Part shown: positions 42,557 to 53,298 of the stretch, one piece after another | How positions within the stretch are numbered: position 1 is the first letter of the stretch | How the letters are laid out: the number at the start of each line of letters is the position of its first letter | Assembly: GCA_019638625.1 (NCBI GenBank) | Contig: JAHBTK010000001.1 | Coordinates: 363,434 to 427,433 of the forward strand | DNA from: Chitinophagaceae bacterium | GTDB lineage: Bacteria > Bacteroidota > Bacteroidia > Chitinophagales > Chitinophagaceae | DNA length: 64,000 nucleotides | Reading direction: 5' to 3' | The notes under the pieces: generated by a model | Database searches by the model: none | What the model saw: the letters and a program-made list of their open reading frames with translations, nothing else | What the model was told of the DNA's origin: nothing | Made by a program: the position numbers and the translations under genes

Positions 42557-44992
42557 ATGTTCAAAAACTATCTGAAAATCGCCTTTCGCAACCTTGCCAA
42601 GAACAAGGCCTTTTCCGCGATCAATATTGCCGGACTTGCGATCGGTATCGGCTGCTTTGTGCTTATTGCCTTATATGTAACGGACGAGTTGAGCTTCGAT
42701 CGTTTTAATGAAAAAGGGGAAAGGACCTTCCGTATCAGCACTGATATTAAGTTCGGCGGCGCCGAAACCCGCTACCCTTTTACTTCTGATATGATGGGAC
42801 AGATATTTAAAAAGGATTTTCCCGAAGTAGAGGATTATACGCGCATTTACACCTCCAACGGCTCAAAGCTTATAAAAAAGGACAACGGGTTTATCAACGA
42901 AGAAAAAGTAGGTCATGCAGATTCTACTTTCTTTAATATATTCACCTTGCCCGCCATAGCCGGCGACACTAAAACCGCGTTGGATGCACCGAACACGGTG
43001 GTGATCACGGAAACGGCGGCAAATAAATATTTTGGTACGACCGATGCGATCGGGGAAATAGTCGAGACCAATGATAATGATAAAACCCTGTACAAGGTAA
43101 CCGCTGTTATAAAAGATATTCCTTCCAACGCACATTTCAATTTTGATTTCATTTTCTCCATGAAGAATGTGAATTATGGCTGGGGTCAGATCATCAGTCA
43201 TAATTTTCATACCTATTTGCTGCTGAAGCCTGGTACGGATGTCAAAGCTTTTGAGAAAAGAAGTTTGGATCAGTATGTCAATAAATATGTTTTGCCCGAA
43301 GCCAACCAGGTAATGGGGATTTCCAGTATGGAAGAATTCGAAAGCTCAGGCAATAAGCTTGCCTATTCGCTTACGCCCATGCTCGACATACACCTGTATT
43401 CAGGCAGGCCCTTTGAGCTGCGCGCCGGCGGTAATATCCAGTATGTATATATTTTTTCTTTGGTGGCAGTGTTCATTTTATTGATCGCCTGTATAAATTT
43501 TATGAACCTTACCACGGCACGTTCCGCCAACAGGGCAAAAGAAGTGGGTATCCGTAAAGTGCTGGGTACAGATAAAAAGGATCTTATCACGCAGTTTCTC
43601 AGTGAGTCTACGGTGATGGCGATCATTTCTACCCTGCTGGGTATCGGAATGGTGCTTCTTGCGCTTCCTTTATTTAACAGCGTAGCGGGAAAAAGCATGC
43701 AGATCAGTAATCTGTTTACACCCGTGTTCGGTTTATTTCTGCTGGCGCTTCCTTTTGTTGTCGGGTTGATGGCAGGGAGCTATCCTGCTTTTTTTCTATC
43801 TTCTTTCAAGCCTATACTGGTATTAAAAGGTAAGCTTAAAATGGGCGGCGCCAACAGTGGTTTGCGGAGCACACTGGTCGTATTTCAGTTTGTCACCTCT
43901 ATTGTGCTTATCATAGGAACGATCGTTATCTACCGGCAACTGAATTATATACAATCCAAAAATCCCGGGTATACAAAGGAGCAGGTGCTGATCATTAACG
44001 ATGCCTATACGCTGGGCAGGAATGCAGAAACATTCAAACAGGAAATGCTGCAGCAACCCGGCGTGGTGAACGGAACCCTGAGCGGTTACCTGCCTACGCC
44101 TTCCGGCAGAAGCGATAATCTTTTTTCAACGACCCCCCAACCGGATGTAAAGAACGGTTTCAGTATGCAGGAGTGGAGTGTGGATCATGATTATATCCAT
44201 GCGTTGGGTATGGAGTTGGTATCCGGCAGGAATTTTTCGAAAGATCACGGTACAGATTCATCAGCGGTGATCCTGAATGAGACGACCGCGAAAAGCTTAG
44301 GCTATGATGATCCGATCGGGAAGTCCTTCTATTCAATGTATAACCCGGAAACAAATGAAGCCAGGAAATACACGATCATCGGCGTGGTGAAAGACTTTCA
44401 TTTTGAGTCCATGAAAAGGGACATAGGCAAGCTCGGGTTATTTCTCAGGAGGAGTACGGGACTGGCATCGTTCAGGGTCGATGCGGCTAATGCGCCCCGG
44501 GTCATACAGGCTGCAGAACAAAAATGGAAAGCCATGTCTCCGCAAATGCCGTTCAACTACAGGTTTTTGGATGCTGATTTCAACCGTGTGTACGATGCGG
44601 AGCAGCGGGTGGGAAGGATCGCTTTGTCGTTTGCGGTGCTGGCGATCCTGATCGCATGTCTCGGATTGTTCGGGTTGGCGGCATATATAGCAGAGCAGCG
44701 TACCAAAGAGATCGGCATACGCAAAGTGCTGGGTGCAAGCGCCACCAGCCTGGTAGCCATGTTATCAAAGGATTTTTTAAAGCTTGTGTTGATCTCATCC
44801 GTCATTGCCTTCCCGCTGGCATGGTGGAGTATGAGAACCTGGCTGCAGGATTTCGCATACCGTATAGATATCGGCTGGTGGGTGTTTGTAGCGGCGGGAG
44901 TAATAGTCATATTAATTGCTTTAATAACCATAAGTTTCCAGGCAATCAAAGCAGCATTGGCAAACCCTGTCGTAGCATTACGGAGCGAGTAG
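42557..44992 (+). CDS. MacB/FtsX-type ABC transporter permease (array member 2)
   Basis: An 811-residue permease with the same two-core, two-FtsX layout. It starts MFKNYLKIAFRNLAKNKAFS and the first FtsX block begins near residue 311 ('ACINFMNLTTARSANRAKEVG'). The second block starts near 712 ('EQRTKEIGIRKVLGAS') and the end is 'FQAIKAALANPVVALRSE'. After helix one, 'ALYVTDELSFDRFNEKGERTFRIS' groups it with member 6. It is GC-richer than member 1. The spacer to member 3 is nearly identical to the one before member 2 over about 110 bp, a sign of duplication. Confidence 0.93.
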   Translation: MFKNYLKIAFRNLAKNKAFSAINIAGLAIGIGCFVLIALYVTDELSFDRFNEKGERTFRISTDIKFGGAETRYPFTSDMMGQIFKKDFPEVEDYTRIYTSNGSKLIKKDNGFINEEKVGHADSTFFNIFTLPAIAGDTKTALDAPNTVVITETAANKYFGTTDAIGEIVETNDNDKTLYKVTAVIKDIPSNAHFNFDFIFSMKNVNYGWGQIISHNFHTYLLLKPGTDVKAFEKRSLDQYVNKYVLPEANQVMGISSMEEFESSGNKLAYSLTPMLDIHLYSGRPFELRAGGNIQYVYIFSLVAVFILLIACINFMNLTTARSANRAKEVGIRKVLGTDKKDLITQFLSESTVMAIISTLLGIGMVLLALPLFNSVAGKSMQISNLFTPVFGLFLLALPFVVGLMAGSYPAFFLSSFKPILVLKGKLKMGGANSGLRSTLVVFQFVTSIVLIIGTIVIYRQLNYIQSKNPGYTKEQVLIINDAYTLGRNAETFKQEMLQQPGVVNGTLSGYLPTPSGRSDNLFSTTPQPDVKNGFSMQEWSVDHDYIHALGMELVSGRNFSKDHGTDSSAVILNETTAKSLGYDDPIGKSFYSMYNPETNEARKYTIIGVVKDFHFESMKRDIGKLGLFLRRSTGLASFRVDAANAPRVIQAAEQKWKAMSPQMPFNYRFLDADFNRVYDAEQRVGRIALSFAVLAILIACLGLFGLAAYIAEQRTKEIGIRKVLGASATSLVAMLSKDFLKLVLISSVIAFPLAWWSMRTWLQDFAYRIDIGWWVFVAAGVIVILIALITISFQAIKAALANPVVALRSE

Positions 44993-45248
44993 CCCTCACC
45001 CTATGAGGAGAGGGGTGCCCAGGTTCAAAGTGAGTTTATGAAATGTAGCGAGGGGAGGGTTGATAATGTGGAAGTGTGAAAATGTGAGAATGTGGAAATG
45101 CTACCTGGATTTATTCTATAGGTGATGTGGTAGATATGTAGTTTGGATGTATTCTATAGCACCGTCCCTTCCGAACGCTGCGGGGAGAGGGAGCGTGGGT
45201 GAGGCTAAAGGTCAGCAATCAAAAATCATATATCAGAAATTACAGGTT
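44993..45248 (+). repeat. Repeat-filled spacer between permeases 2 and 3
   Basis: The segment from about 45008 to 45125 repeats the 1-2 spacer almost base for base (AGGTTCAAAGTGAGTTTATG tail, heptad words, CTACCTGG). One REP-like unit spans 45124-45205. Then come AATCA-type words shared with the leader of member 5. Confidence 0.75.
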
Positions 45249-47624
45249 ATGTTCAAAAACTATTTCAAAACCGCCTGGCGGAACTTATTAAAAAATAAGC
45301 TGCAGTCCTTCATCAATATTGCGGGACTTTCCGCAGGTATGGCCGTTTCCATATTAATAGGCTTGTGGATCCATAATGAGCTATCGTTTGATAAGTATCA
45401 TAATAATTACAAGAGTATTGCGCAGGTAATGCAAAGCGTTGTATTGAACGATGAGACAATAACCCAGGTCAAGGTGCCGATACCTTTGGGTGAAAAGCTC
45501 AAAGCAACTTATGGAGACAATTTTAAAAGGGTCGTCATGTCAAGCCGCGCAGCCGAACATATACTGGCAGTGGGCGAAAACAAGGCGGTAAAGTCCGGCA
45601 GGTATATGCAGGAGGAGGCGCCGGAGTTGTTTACGCTGAAAATCTTGCAGGGGTCCGGTGATGGGTTGAAAGACCCGGCTTCCATTATGATCTCCCGATC
45701 AACAGCCATGGCATTATTCGGACAGTCGGACCCGGTCAATAAGATCGTAACGTTTGATAACGATACTACCCTGAAAGTAACCGGTGTGTACGAGGATCTC
45801 CCGGAGAATACTACCCTGCATGACCTGTCATTCATCGTACCCTGGGAACTGGAGCCGCGTTTAAAAGATAACAGACAGAACTGGGGAAATAATGGTTGGG
45901 AGATTTTTGTTCAAATGGAAGACAATGTTGATATAAGTGCTGCTTCTGCAAGGATCAGGGATGCAAAAATGCAGTCTGCGGGTAGTGACGATCAAAAGTT
46001 CAATCCTGTGATATTTCTTCATCCTATGCATAAATGGCATTTGTATAGTGAATTTAAAAACGGCATTAACACAGGCGGGGCAATTCAGTATGTACGTTTG
46101 TTTGCTGTTATCGGTATGGTCGTTTTATTGCTGGCCTGTATCAATTTCATGAACCTGAGTACCGCCCGCAGCGAAAAGCGTGCAAGGGAGGTAGGCATTC
46201 GCAAAGCCATCGGCTCGCTGAAAAAGCAGTTGGTTTACCAATTCTTTTTGGAATCATTGCTGGTCGCTTTCATTGCATTTATTTTTTCTGTGATACTGAT
46301 CATTATTCTGCTTCCTTTTTTCAACCAGATCACTGACGAAAAAATCAGCATACTTTGGGCAGATCCTTATTTCTGGTCTGTATGTATGGGCTTTACGCTG
46401 ATGGTAGGGGTGATGGCCGGCAGTTATCCTGCGTTTTATCTTTCTTCTTTTCAGCCGGTAAAAGTGTTGAAGGGTGTGATAAAAACCGGGCCGCTGGCGG
46501 TACTTCCCAGGAAGGTGCTGGTGGTGCTCCAGTTCTCGGCATCTATTGTGCTGATCATCGGTACGCTGGTGGTATATAATCAAATACAATTTACCAGGAA
46601 CCGGCCGGTGGGCTATAACAATGAGGGTTTAATAAATATTAAAACACTTACGCCCGATATATACCAGCATTTTGATGCCTTTCGGAATGACCTTATCAAC
46701 AGCGGTGTGGTGGAAGCCGCGGCACAATCTTCCACCCCGGTAACGGAATCAAATAATAAGCAGTCGAATTTTGACTGGCCCGGAAAGGATAAAAGCGGTA
46801 CACAAAATTTTGCAACCGTCGGTGTATCGCAGGATTACGGCAAAACGATCGGCTGGCAGTTTATAGATGGAAGAGATTACCGCACCGGGCCGGACGGCGC
46901 CGATGCCATGGCTTTTGTTGTAAATGAATCAGCGGCAAAAATGATGGGCTTTAAAGATCCGCTTGGGTCAAGGGTGCATTGGATAGGGTATGAATTTCAG
47001 ATCATCGGTGTGGTGAAGGATATGGTAATGCAATCGCCTTTTGACCCGGTGGAACCCACTATTTTTTATTTGGCGCCCTGGAAAATAAATTTCCTGAACA
47101 TAAAGATCAAACCCGGTGTGAGTGCTGCTGTTGCTTTACCTGCAATAGAAGCCATTTTTAAGCAATATAATCCCGGTCAGCCTTTCAATTACACATTCGC
47201 GGACGAGGCATATGCCCGGAAATTTGATATGGAAGAACGCGTAGCCAAACTTACAGCATTCTTTTCCGTGCTGGCTATATTCATTTCCTGCCTCGGCATT
47301 TTCGGCATGGCATCGTTCATGGCTGAGCAAAGGATAAAGGAAATCGGCGTAAGAAAAGTATTGGGCGCTTCCGCATTCAACCTGTGGAGATTGCTTTCAA
47401 AGGATTTCGTCATTCTTGTTGCCATTGCACTTGTCATTGCGATGCCGGTTGGTTATTATTTTATGCATAACTGGCTGCAGCATTACAACTACAGGACAAA
47501 TTTGTCCTGGTGGATCTTTGCCGTGGCAGGCATTGGCGCTTTGGTAATAACATTGATAACGGTAAGTTTTCAGTCCGTTAAAGCGGCATTGGCAAATCCT
47601 GTGAAGGCATTAAGAACGGAGTAG
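45249..47624 (+). CDS. MacB/FtsX-type ABC transporter permease (array member 3)
   Basis: A 791-residue permease starting MFKNYFKTAWRNLLKNK; the frame is open to 45147, but the start is set by alignment with the other members. First FtsX block near residue 295 ('ACINFMNLSTARSEKRAREVGIRK'), second near 692 ('EQRIKEIGVRKVLGAS'), end 'FQSVKAALANPVKALRTE'. 'GLWIHNELSFDKYHNNYKSIAQV' after helix one places it in a subgroup with members 4 and 7. Confidence 0.93.
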   Translation: MFKNYFKTAWRNLLKNKLQSFINIAGLSAGMAVSILIGLWIHNELSFDKYHNNYKSIAQVMQSVVLNDETITQVKVPIPLGEKLKATYGDNFKRVVMSSRAAEHILAVGENKAVKSGRYMQEEAPELFTLKILQGSGDGLKDPASIMISRSTAMALFGQSDPVNKIVTFDNDTTLKVTGVYEDLPENTTLHDLSFIVPWELEPRLKDNRQNWGNNGWEIFVQMEDNVDISAASARIRDAKMQSAGSDDQKFNPVIFLHPMHKWHLYSEFKNGINTGGAIQYVRLFAVIGMVVLLLACINFMNLSTARSEKRAREVGIRKAIGSLKKQLVYQFFLESLLVAFIAFIFSVILIIILLPFFNQITDEKISILWADPYFWSVCMGFTLMVGVMAGSYPAFYLSSFQPVKVLKGVIKTGPLAVLPRKVLVVLQFSASIVLIIGTLVVYNQIQFTRNRPVGYNNEGLINIKTLTPDIYQHFDAFRNDLINSGVVEAAAQSSTPVTESNNKQSNFDWPGKDKSGTQNFATVGVSQDYGKTIGWQFIDGRDYRTGPDGADAMAFVVNESAAKMMGFKDPLGSRVHWIGYEFQIIGVVKDMVMQSPFDPVEPTIFYLAPWKINFLNIKIKPGVSAAVALPAIEAIFKQYNPGQPFNYTFADEAYARKFDMEERVAKLTAFFSVLAIFISCLGIFGMASFMAEQRIKEIGVRKVLGASAFNLWRLLSKDFVILVAIALVIAMPVGYYFMHNWLQHYNYRTNLSWWIFAVAGIGALVITLITVSFQSVKAALANPVKALRTE

Positions 47625-47933
47625 CCCTCACCTCCGGGGAGAGGGGTGCCTAAGTTCAAAGAGGGTTTATAAAATGTAGCGGGGGACTGAAAGTGTGAGA
47701 ATGTGAAAATATGGAGATGAATTTGTGGGTGAGATAATATTAAAAATGTGAGAACGCTTGTGTGGGTTCGTTCTATAGATGATGTGGTAGAGATGTAGTT
47801 TGGGTTTGTACAATAGCGCCGTCCCTCTCCTGGAAGGGAGAGGGATAAGAGCGTGCCTGCCGTGGCGGGGGTGAGGCAAAAACATGAACATGTACAAAGA
47901 TCAATAATTGCGGATGGCTCAAAGCTCACGATC
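47625..47933 (+). repeat. Repeat-filled spacer between permeases 3 and 4
   Basis: A TTCAAAG...GTTTATAAAATGTAG tail (47656-47680), heptad words (47690-47755) and one REP-like unit (47781-47877) whose second half contains TGCCTGCCGTGGCGGGGG. No gene. Confidence 0.72.
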
Positions 47934-50306
47934 ATGATAAAGAACTATTTAAAAGTTGCCTTACGCAACCTGAAAAAAGGAAAGCTGTTTTCTTTTATAA
48001 ATATTGCCGGTCTTTCCATTGGCATGGCCGTAACCCTGATCATCGGGTTGTGGGTATGGGATGAATTGTCGTTTGACAAATACCATAAAAATTATGATCA
48101 CCTTGGACAGGTGTGGCAATTTGTACAGTTTGACGCGGAAAAATCTTCTTTTAATTCAGTACCCATACCTATTGCGAAAGAATTGCGGAGTAAGTATCCC
48201 GCTGTGGAGGCTGCCTGTGTAACAACCTATAACCGGGATGCAATACTTGGTATTGGTAATAAGAAAATAGTAAAGAGAGGAATGTATGCTGAGCCTGATT
48301 TTCCCGGGATGATGACCATAAGGATGCTGAAAGGAATAAGCGGTTTAAACGATATGCATTCTGTATTACTGTCTGTATCAATGGCTAAAATACTTTTCGG
48401 CGCTGAAGACCCGCTAAATAAAATTATCCGACTGGATAACAGGGCTGATGTGAAGGTGACCGGCGTATATGAGGATTTTCCGGAGAACAGCTCTTTCAAA
48501 GATGTGTCTTTCTTAGCGCCATGGGAGCTGTTCACAAGCCAGGATGGTTATGCCAAACGTGCTTCTGTCGAATGGGATGAGAACTCGTTTCAGATATTTG
48601 TTCAGTTGAAAGAAGGGGCTGGCTTCGCTCAAGTTTCGTCGGCTATAAAAGACATGCGGATGAAGCTGGAAAACCCTCCCGCATATAAGCCGGAATTCTT
48701 TATACATCCCATGAGTAAATGGCACCTGCATGGCAATTTTATAAATGGTGAAAACACCGGTGGACTGATCCGGTATGTTAAGCTGTTCGGTATCGCAGGT
48801 ATCTTTGTATTGTTGCTGGCCTGCATCAATTTCATGAACCTTTCCACCGCACGTTCGGAAAAAAGAGCCAAAGAAGTAGGCATCCGAAAAACTATTGGTT
48901 CTGGAAGAAAGCAGTTGCTGCTCCAGTTTTTCAGCGAATCGGTGTTGGTATCGTTTATCGCTTTTATACTTTGCCTCCTGCTTGTTCAACTGGCAATGAC
49001 CCTTTTCAACCAGGTAACGGACAAAAAAATGGCTATTCCCTGGAATAATATTTATTTCTGGTTGCCGGCCATAGCCTTCTGTTTAATTACGGGGTTGATC
49101 GCCGGAAGCTATCCCGCCCTGTACCTGTCCTCTTTTAAACCGGTAAAAGTATTAAAGGGAACATTTAAGGCCGGGCGGCTGGCATCTGTGCCGCGAAAAG
49201 CATTGGTGGTTTTTCAATTTACTGTTTCCATTACATTGATCATCGGAACAATGGTAGTATACCGGCAAATTCAACATGCCAGAGATCGTTCCGCCGGTTA
49301 CAACAGCAACGGTCTTATTGAAGTGACCATGAGAACACCGGAAATAGGGAAAAATTATGAAGCATTTCGCAGGGAGCTTTTGAGCACAGGGTATGTAAAA
49401 AATATCTCCCGCTCTATGGGCTCGGTAACGGATGATTACGGAGGCACGACCGCTGTAAGCTGGAAAGGAAAAACGCAGGGCACGAGTCCTATGTTCATTG
49501 CCAATAAAGTAACTTATGAATACGGGGAAACGGTTGGCTGGAATATATTGTCAGGAAGAGATTTTTCGCAAAGCTTTTCTACAGATACATCCGCTATCAT
49601 TTTGAATCAATCGGCTGTTCAGCTCATGGGGCTCAGGGAACCATTGAATGAGCTGGTTAAGCTTGGCGGCAAAGACTTTCGTGTGATCGGCGTGGTGAGC
49701 GATATGATAAAGTTCTCGCCCTTTGATCAGGTAAAGCCATCGCTCTTCACCGTATCTCCCGGTGCTACCAATGTAATAAACATACGGATGGCAGCACAGG
49801 TTCCTGTAAGCAGCGCATTGGCAAAAATTGAAACGGTGTTTAAAAAATACAACCCGGCTACCCCGTTTGAATTCAAATTTGTGGATGAAGCATATGCAGC
49901 CAAGTTTTCTGACGAAGTAAAGATCGGGAAGCTTGCCGGGTATTTTGCAGCGCTTGCCATTTTCATCTCCTGCCTGGGTCTTTTCGGGTTAGCCTCATTT
50001 GTTGCAGCACAGCGCACAAAAGAAATAGGCGTTCGCAAAGTGTTGGGTGCGTCAGTATTCAGTGTATGGAAATTATTGTCAAAGGATTTTGTGTTGCTTG
50101 TTTTTATTTCACTGCTCATCGCATCGCCGCTTGCTTATTACTTTATGCATGGCTGGCTGGAAAATTACCGTTATCGCATCAATATATCCTGCTGGTTTTT
50201 TATACTGGCTGGTGCCGGTGCTTTATTGTTAACAGTACTCATGGTAAGCTTCCAGGCAGTCAAAGCGGCGCTGGCAAACCCGGTGAAAGCGTTGCGGATG
50301 GAATGA
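47934..50306 (+). CDS. MacB/FtsX-type ABC transporter permease (array member 4)
   Basis: A 790-residue permease starting MIKNYLKVALRNLKKGKLFS, set by alignment (frame open to 47853). First FtsX block near residue 295 ('ACINFMNLSTARSEKRAKEVGIRK'), second near 690 ('AQRTKEIGVRKVLGAS'), end 'FQAVKAALANPVKALRME'. 'GLWVWDELSFDKYHKNYDHLGQV' puts it with members 3 and 7. The gap to member 5 is only 91 bp and lacks a REP unit. Confidence 0.93.
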   Translation: MIKNYLKVALRNLKKGKLFSFINIAGLSIGMAVTLIIGLWVWDELSFDKYHKNYDHLGQVWQFVQFDAEKSSFNSVPIPIAKELRSKYPAVEAACVTTYNRDAILGIGNKKIVKRGMYAEPDFPGMMTIRMLKGISGLNDMHSVLLSVSMAKILFGAEDPLNKIIRLDNRADVKVTGVYEDFPENSSFKDVSFLAPWELFTSQDGYAKRASVEWDENSFQIFVQLKEGAGFAQVSSAIKDMRMKLENPPAYKPEFFIHPMSKWHLHGNFINGENTGGLIRYVKLFGIAGIFVLLLACINFMNLSTARSEKRAKEVGIRKTIGSGRKQLLLQFFSESVLVSFIAFILCLLLVQLAMTLFNQVTDKKMAIPWNNIYFWLPAIAFCLITGLIAGSYPALYLSSFKPVKVLKGTFKAGRLASVPRKALVVFQFTVSITLIIGTMVVYRQIQHARDRSAGYNSNGLIEVTMRTPEIGKNYEAFRRELLSTGYVKNISRSMGSVTDDYGGTTAVSWKGKTQGTSPMFIANKVTYEYGETVGWNILSGRDFSQSFSTDTSAIILNQSAVQLMGLREPLNELVKLGGKDFRVIGVVSDMIKFSPFDQVKPSLFTVSPGATNVINIRMAAQVPVSSALAKIETVFKKYNPATPFEFKFVDEAYAAKFSDEVKIGKLAGYFAALAIFISCLGLFGLASFVAAQRTKEIGVRKVLGASVFSVWKLLSKDFVLLVFISLLIASPLAYYFMHGWLENYRYRINISCWFFILAGAGALLLTVLMVSFQAVKAALANPVKALRME

Positions 50307-50397
50307 TTAATTTGAAAATGAAAAGAAGATGTGGAAGTGTGAAGATGTGAGAATGATAGATCAGCAATCAAAAATCATATATCGGAAATCAAGAACC

Positions 50398-52752
50398 ATG
50401 TTTAAAAACTATTTAAAGATCGCTTGGCGGAGCCTTTTAAAAGACAGGCAGTTTACTGTATTGAATGTGTTTGGTCTGTCTGCCGGACTGGCATGTTCCC
50501 TGCTTATTTTTTTATGGGTAAGTGATGAGCTTAGCTTTGACAAATTCTTTGACAACGATGAGCGGCTCCACAGGCTGCTGGAACATAGAAGTTACAATGG
50601 CGAAACATTTTATGCCGATGAATCATCGGGAAGGCTGAGCGAAGCCGTCAGGCAGGATATGCCGGAAGTGGAATATGCCGCTGCCATAGCGCCTGCGGAC
50701 TGGTTTCCTCAAAATACACTTTCCGTCGGCGACAAAAATATCAAAGCACAAGGCCAATACGCGGAAAATGATTATTTCAATATCTTTTCCTTTCAACTGC
50801 TGGAGGGAAATAAAAGCAGTGTGCTTGCAGACAAAAGCGCCATCGTACTTTCTGACGAATTGGCGATAAAACTGTTTGGAACCACCGAAAATATTATTAG
50901 CAAACCTGTGCGTTTCGATCAGGAAGTTACCTTCTACGTATCCGGTGTATTTAAAAAAATGCCTGCCAACTCTTCCCAGCAATTTGATTTTGCGCTGTCG
51001 TTTGCATATTTCGCAACCATTAAAGACTGGGTAAAACATTGGAACGCCTCAGGCCCCCGGAACTTTGTGCTGCTGAAAAAAGGAACAGATATCAAGGCAT
51101 TTAATAAAAAGGTAGAAAACATTATTACTACGCACACCGGCGACATGACGCGGAAAGTTGTTGCAGTTAAATTTTCTGATGGCTACCTGTATAATTTTTA
51201 TGATAACAATACCAGCGTAGGCGAAAGGATCCAATATGTAAACCTGTTTACAGCATTGGCCCTTTTTATTTTGGTGATCGCCTGTATCAATTTCATGAAC
51301 CTTTCTACTGCAAAAGCCGCCCGCCGGCTTAAGGAAGTGGGAATAAAAAAAGTAGTGGGCGCAAAGCGGAGCCAGTTGATACTGCAATTCCTGATGGAGT
51401 CGTTCCTTTTGACGGTGTTTGCTATGATCATTGCAATAGGATTGGCAGCGGTTTTATTACCCCAGTTTAACCAGCTCACAGGTAAAACCATCACTATGCA
51501 TTTCACCTGGCAAATAGTAATCGCAATTGCGGTGATCGCATTGGTTACAGCTTTCCTGGCAGGCAGCTATCCCGCTTTATACATTTCCCGGTTTCACCCG
51601 CTGGCAATATTGAAAGGCAGGCTGAATACTTCTACTGCCGAGCTGTTGTCAAGAAAGGGGCTGGTGGTTTTTCAGTTCACATTGTCCACCATATTGATTG
51701 TGGCGGTAACGGTCATTTACCGGCAGGTACAATTTATCCGGGACATCAATCTTGGATACAACAAGGAGAATATTGTACGCCTTACTGCCGAAGGACGCCT
51801 TCAACACAACCAGGATGCTTTTTTGGCGGAAATACAGCAGGTGCCGGGTGTGGTGAATGCCGCTTATACTTTCCACACCATTGTTGGCCGTAAATATAGT
51901 GACGGTCTGGACTGGCCCGGGAAAGATCCGAACAGGGAGCAGTATTTTGAGGTATTTGGAGTGAGTCACAATTTTATTAAAACAATGGACATGCAGATGA
52001 AGGTAGGAAGAGATTTTTCAAAAGATTTTGGCATGGACTCGCTTAATATTATCATCAATGAGGTCGCAGCCAAAGTGATGGGTCTTACAGACCCCATAGG
52101 TACTATTGTTAAATTTCATGGTATTAGCCGGCAGATCATAGGAGTAGTAAGTGACTTTCATTTTGAATCCATGCACGAAGCCATAAAGCCGGCATTTTTG
52201 CACCTGCAAAAAGGTGAGGGAACAATTGTTGCCCGTGTGCAGCAGGGAAACCAGCAGCAGACTCTTGCGGAAATAGAGAAATTGTATAAAAGGTATAATC
52301 CCGGGTTCCCGTTTACATTCAGTTTTTTAGACGAAGCCTACCAGAAGCAGTACGAAACAGAAACACGGATAGCGACCCTTTCCGGTTATTTTGCGGGATT
52401 GGCCATTATTATTTCCTGTCTGGGCTTATTCGGACTGGCTGCGTTTACGGCGCAGAAAAGACAAAAGGAGATCGGTATCCGGAAAGTGATTGGTGCTTCT
52501 ACCACGGGGATTACAGCCTTGTTGTCAAAAGATTTCCTGAAGCTGATCGGTATTGCCCTGTTAATTGCCTTCCCGGTTTCGTGGTGGATGATGAGTAGCT
52601 GGCTGCAAGGCTACACTTACAGGACCAGCATTTCATCAACGGTATTCCTGGTAGCGGGGGCATTGGTATTGGTGATCACATTCATCGCCATCGGCTTTCA
52701 AACAATCAAAGCAGCCATGGCCAATCCGGTGAAAGCGTTGCGGATGGAGTAG
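50398..52752 (+). CDS. MacB/FtsX-type ABC transporter permease (array member 5)
   Basis: A 784-residue permease, the shortest of the nine, starting MFKNYLKIAWRSLLKDRQ (frame open to 50329). First FtsX block near 294 ('ACINFMNLSTAKAARRLKEVGIKK'), second near 684 ('QKRQKEIGIRKVIGAS'), end 'FQTIKAAMANPVKALRME'. 'LWVSDELSFDKFFDNDERLHRLLEH' places it nearest member 8. Confidence 0.93.
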   Translation: MFKNYLKIAWRSLLKDRQFTVLNVFGLSAGLACSLLIFLWVSDELSFDKFFDNDERLHRLLEHRSYNGETFYADESSGRLSEAVRQDMPEVEYAAAIAPADWFPQNTLSVGDKNIKAQGQYAENDYFNIFSFQLLEGNKSSVLADKSAIVLSDELAIKLFGTTENIISKPVRFDQEVTFYVSGVFKKMPANSSQQFDFALSFAYFATIKDWVKHWNASGPRNFVLLKKGTDIKAFNKKVENIITTHTGDMTRKVVAVKFSDGYLYNFYDNNTSVGERIQYVNLFTALALFILVIACINFMNLSTAKAARRLKEVGIKKVVGAKRSQLILQFLMESFLLTVFAMIIAIGLAAVLLPQFNQLTGKTITMHFTWQIVIAIAVIALVTAFLAGSYPALYISRFHPLAILKGRLNTSTAELLSRKGLVVFQFTLSTILIVAVTVIYRQVQFIRDINLGYNKENIVRLTAEGRLQHNQDAFLAEIQQVPGVVNAAYTFHTIVGRKYSDGLDWPGKDPNREQYFEVFGVSHNFIKTMDMQMKVGRDFSKDFGMDSLNIIINEVAAKVMGLTDPIGTIVKFHGISRQIIGVVSDFHFESMHEAIKPAFLHLQKGEGTIVARVQQGNQQQTLAEIEKLYKRYNPGFPFTFSFLDEAYQKQYETETRIATLSGYFAGLAIIISCLGLFGLAAFTAQKRQKEIGIRKVIGASTTGITALLSKDFLKLIGIALLIAFPVSWWMMSSWLQGYTYRTSISSTVFLVAGALVLVITFIAIGFQTIKAAMANPVKALRME

Positions 52753-53298
52753 CCCTTACCCCCCGGAGAATTTGAAAATGAGATAATTTGAAAATTTGAA
52801 AATGGGAGGAAAATGAGGAAATGTGAAGATGTGAAAATGTGTTACTGACGATGGGCTGATACAGGAATAATGACCGTGCCGCCTAAGTCCCCTTTGTCAC
52901 ACTGATAAAATACAAAGCCTGAAAATTTGAAAATGAGAAGAAAATGAGGAAATGTGAGAATATGAAAATGTGCAAATTGGGAAACGCTTAGTTTGGATTT
53001 ATTCTATAGATGATGTGGTAGATATAAGGCCTGGATGTGTTCTATAGCACCGTCCCTCTCCTGGAAGGGAGAGGGAAAGAGGGTGAGGCAGATGTGGTAG
53101 AGATGTAGCTTGGCTTTGTACTGCAGTACCGTCCCTCTCCCTACCCGACCGGTCAGGCGGGCGCAGCGGGAGAGGGATAAGAGCTTGCCCGCCGTGGAGG
53201 GGGTGAGGCAGAAAATGTAGAGATGTGGAAATAATGACAGTGTCGCCCGAGTCCCAAGAGTCACCCTTGTACCAACATAAAACAAAAAATGAAGCATG
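52753..53298 (+). repeat. Longest repeat-filled spacer, between permeases 5 and 6
   Basis: 546 bp with no gene. It holds heptad words (52770-52838 and 52921-52975), GTCCC/GTCAC-type words (52885-52905), REP-like units at 53012-53089 and 53091-53209, and a second set of GTCCC words before the ATG. The stretch from about 52920 to 53210 is nearly identical to that before member 8. Confidence 0.78.

Noticed and set aside
52770..52975. CRISPR-like or satellite array
   Set aside because: The heptad words are irregular and lack distinct spacers or constant repeat length; no cas gene is near.
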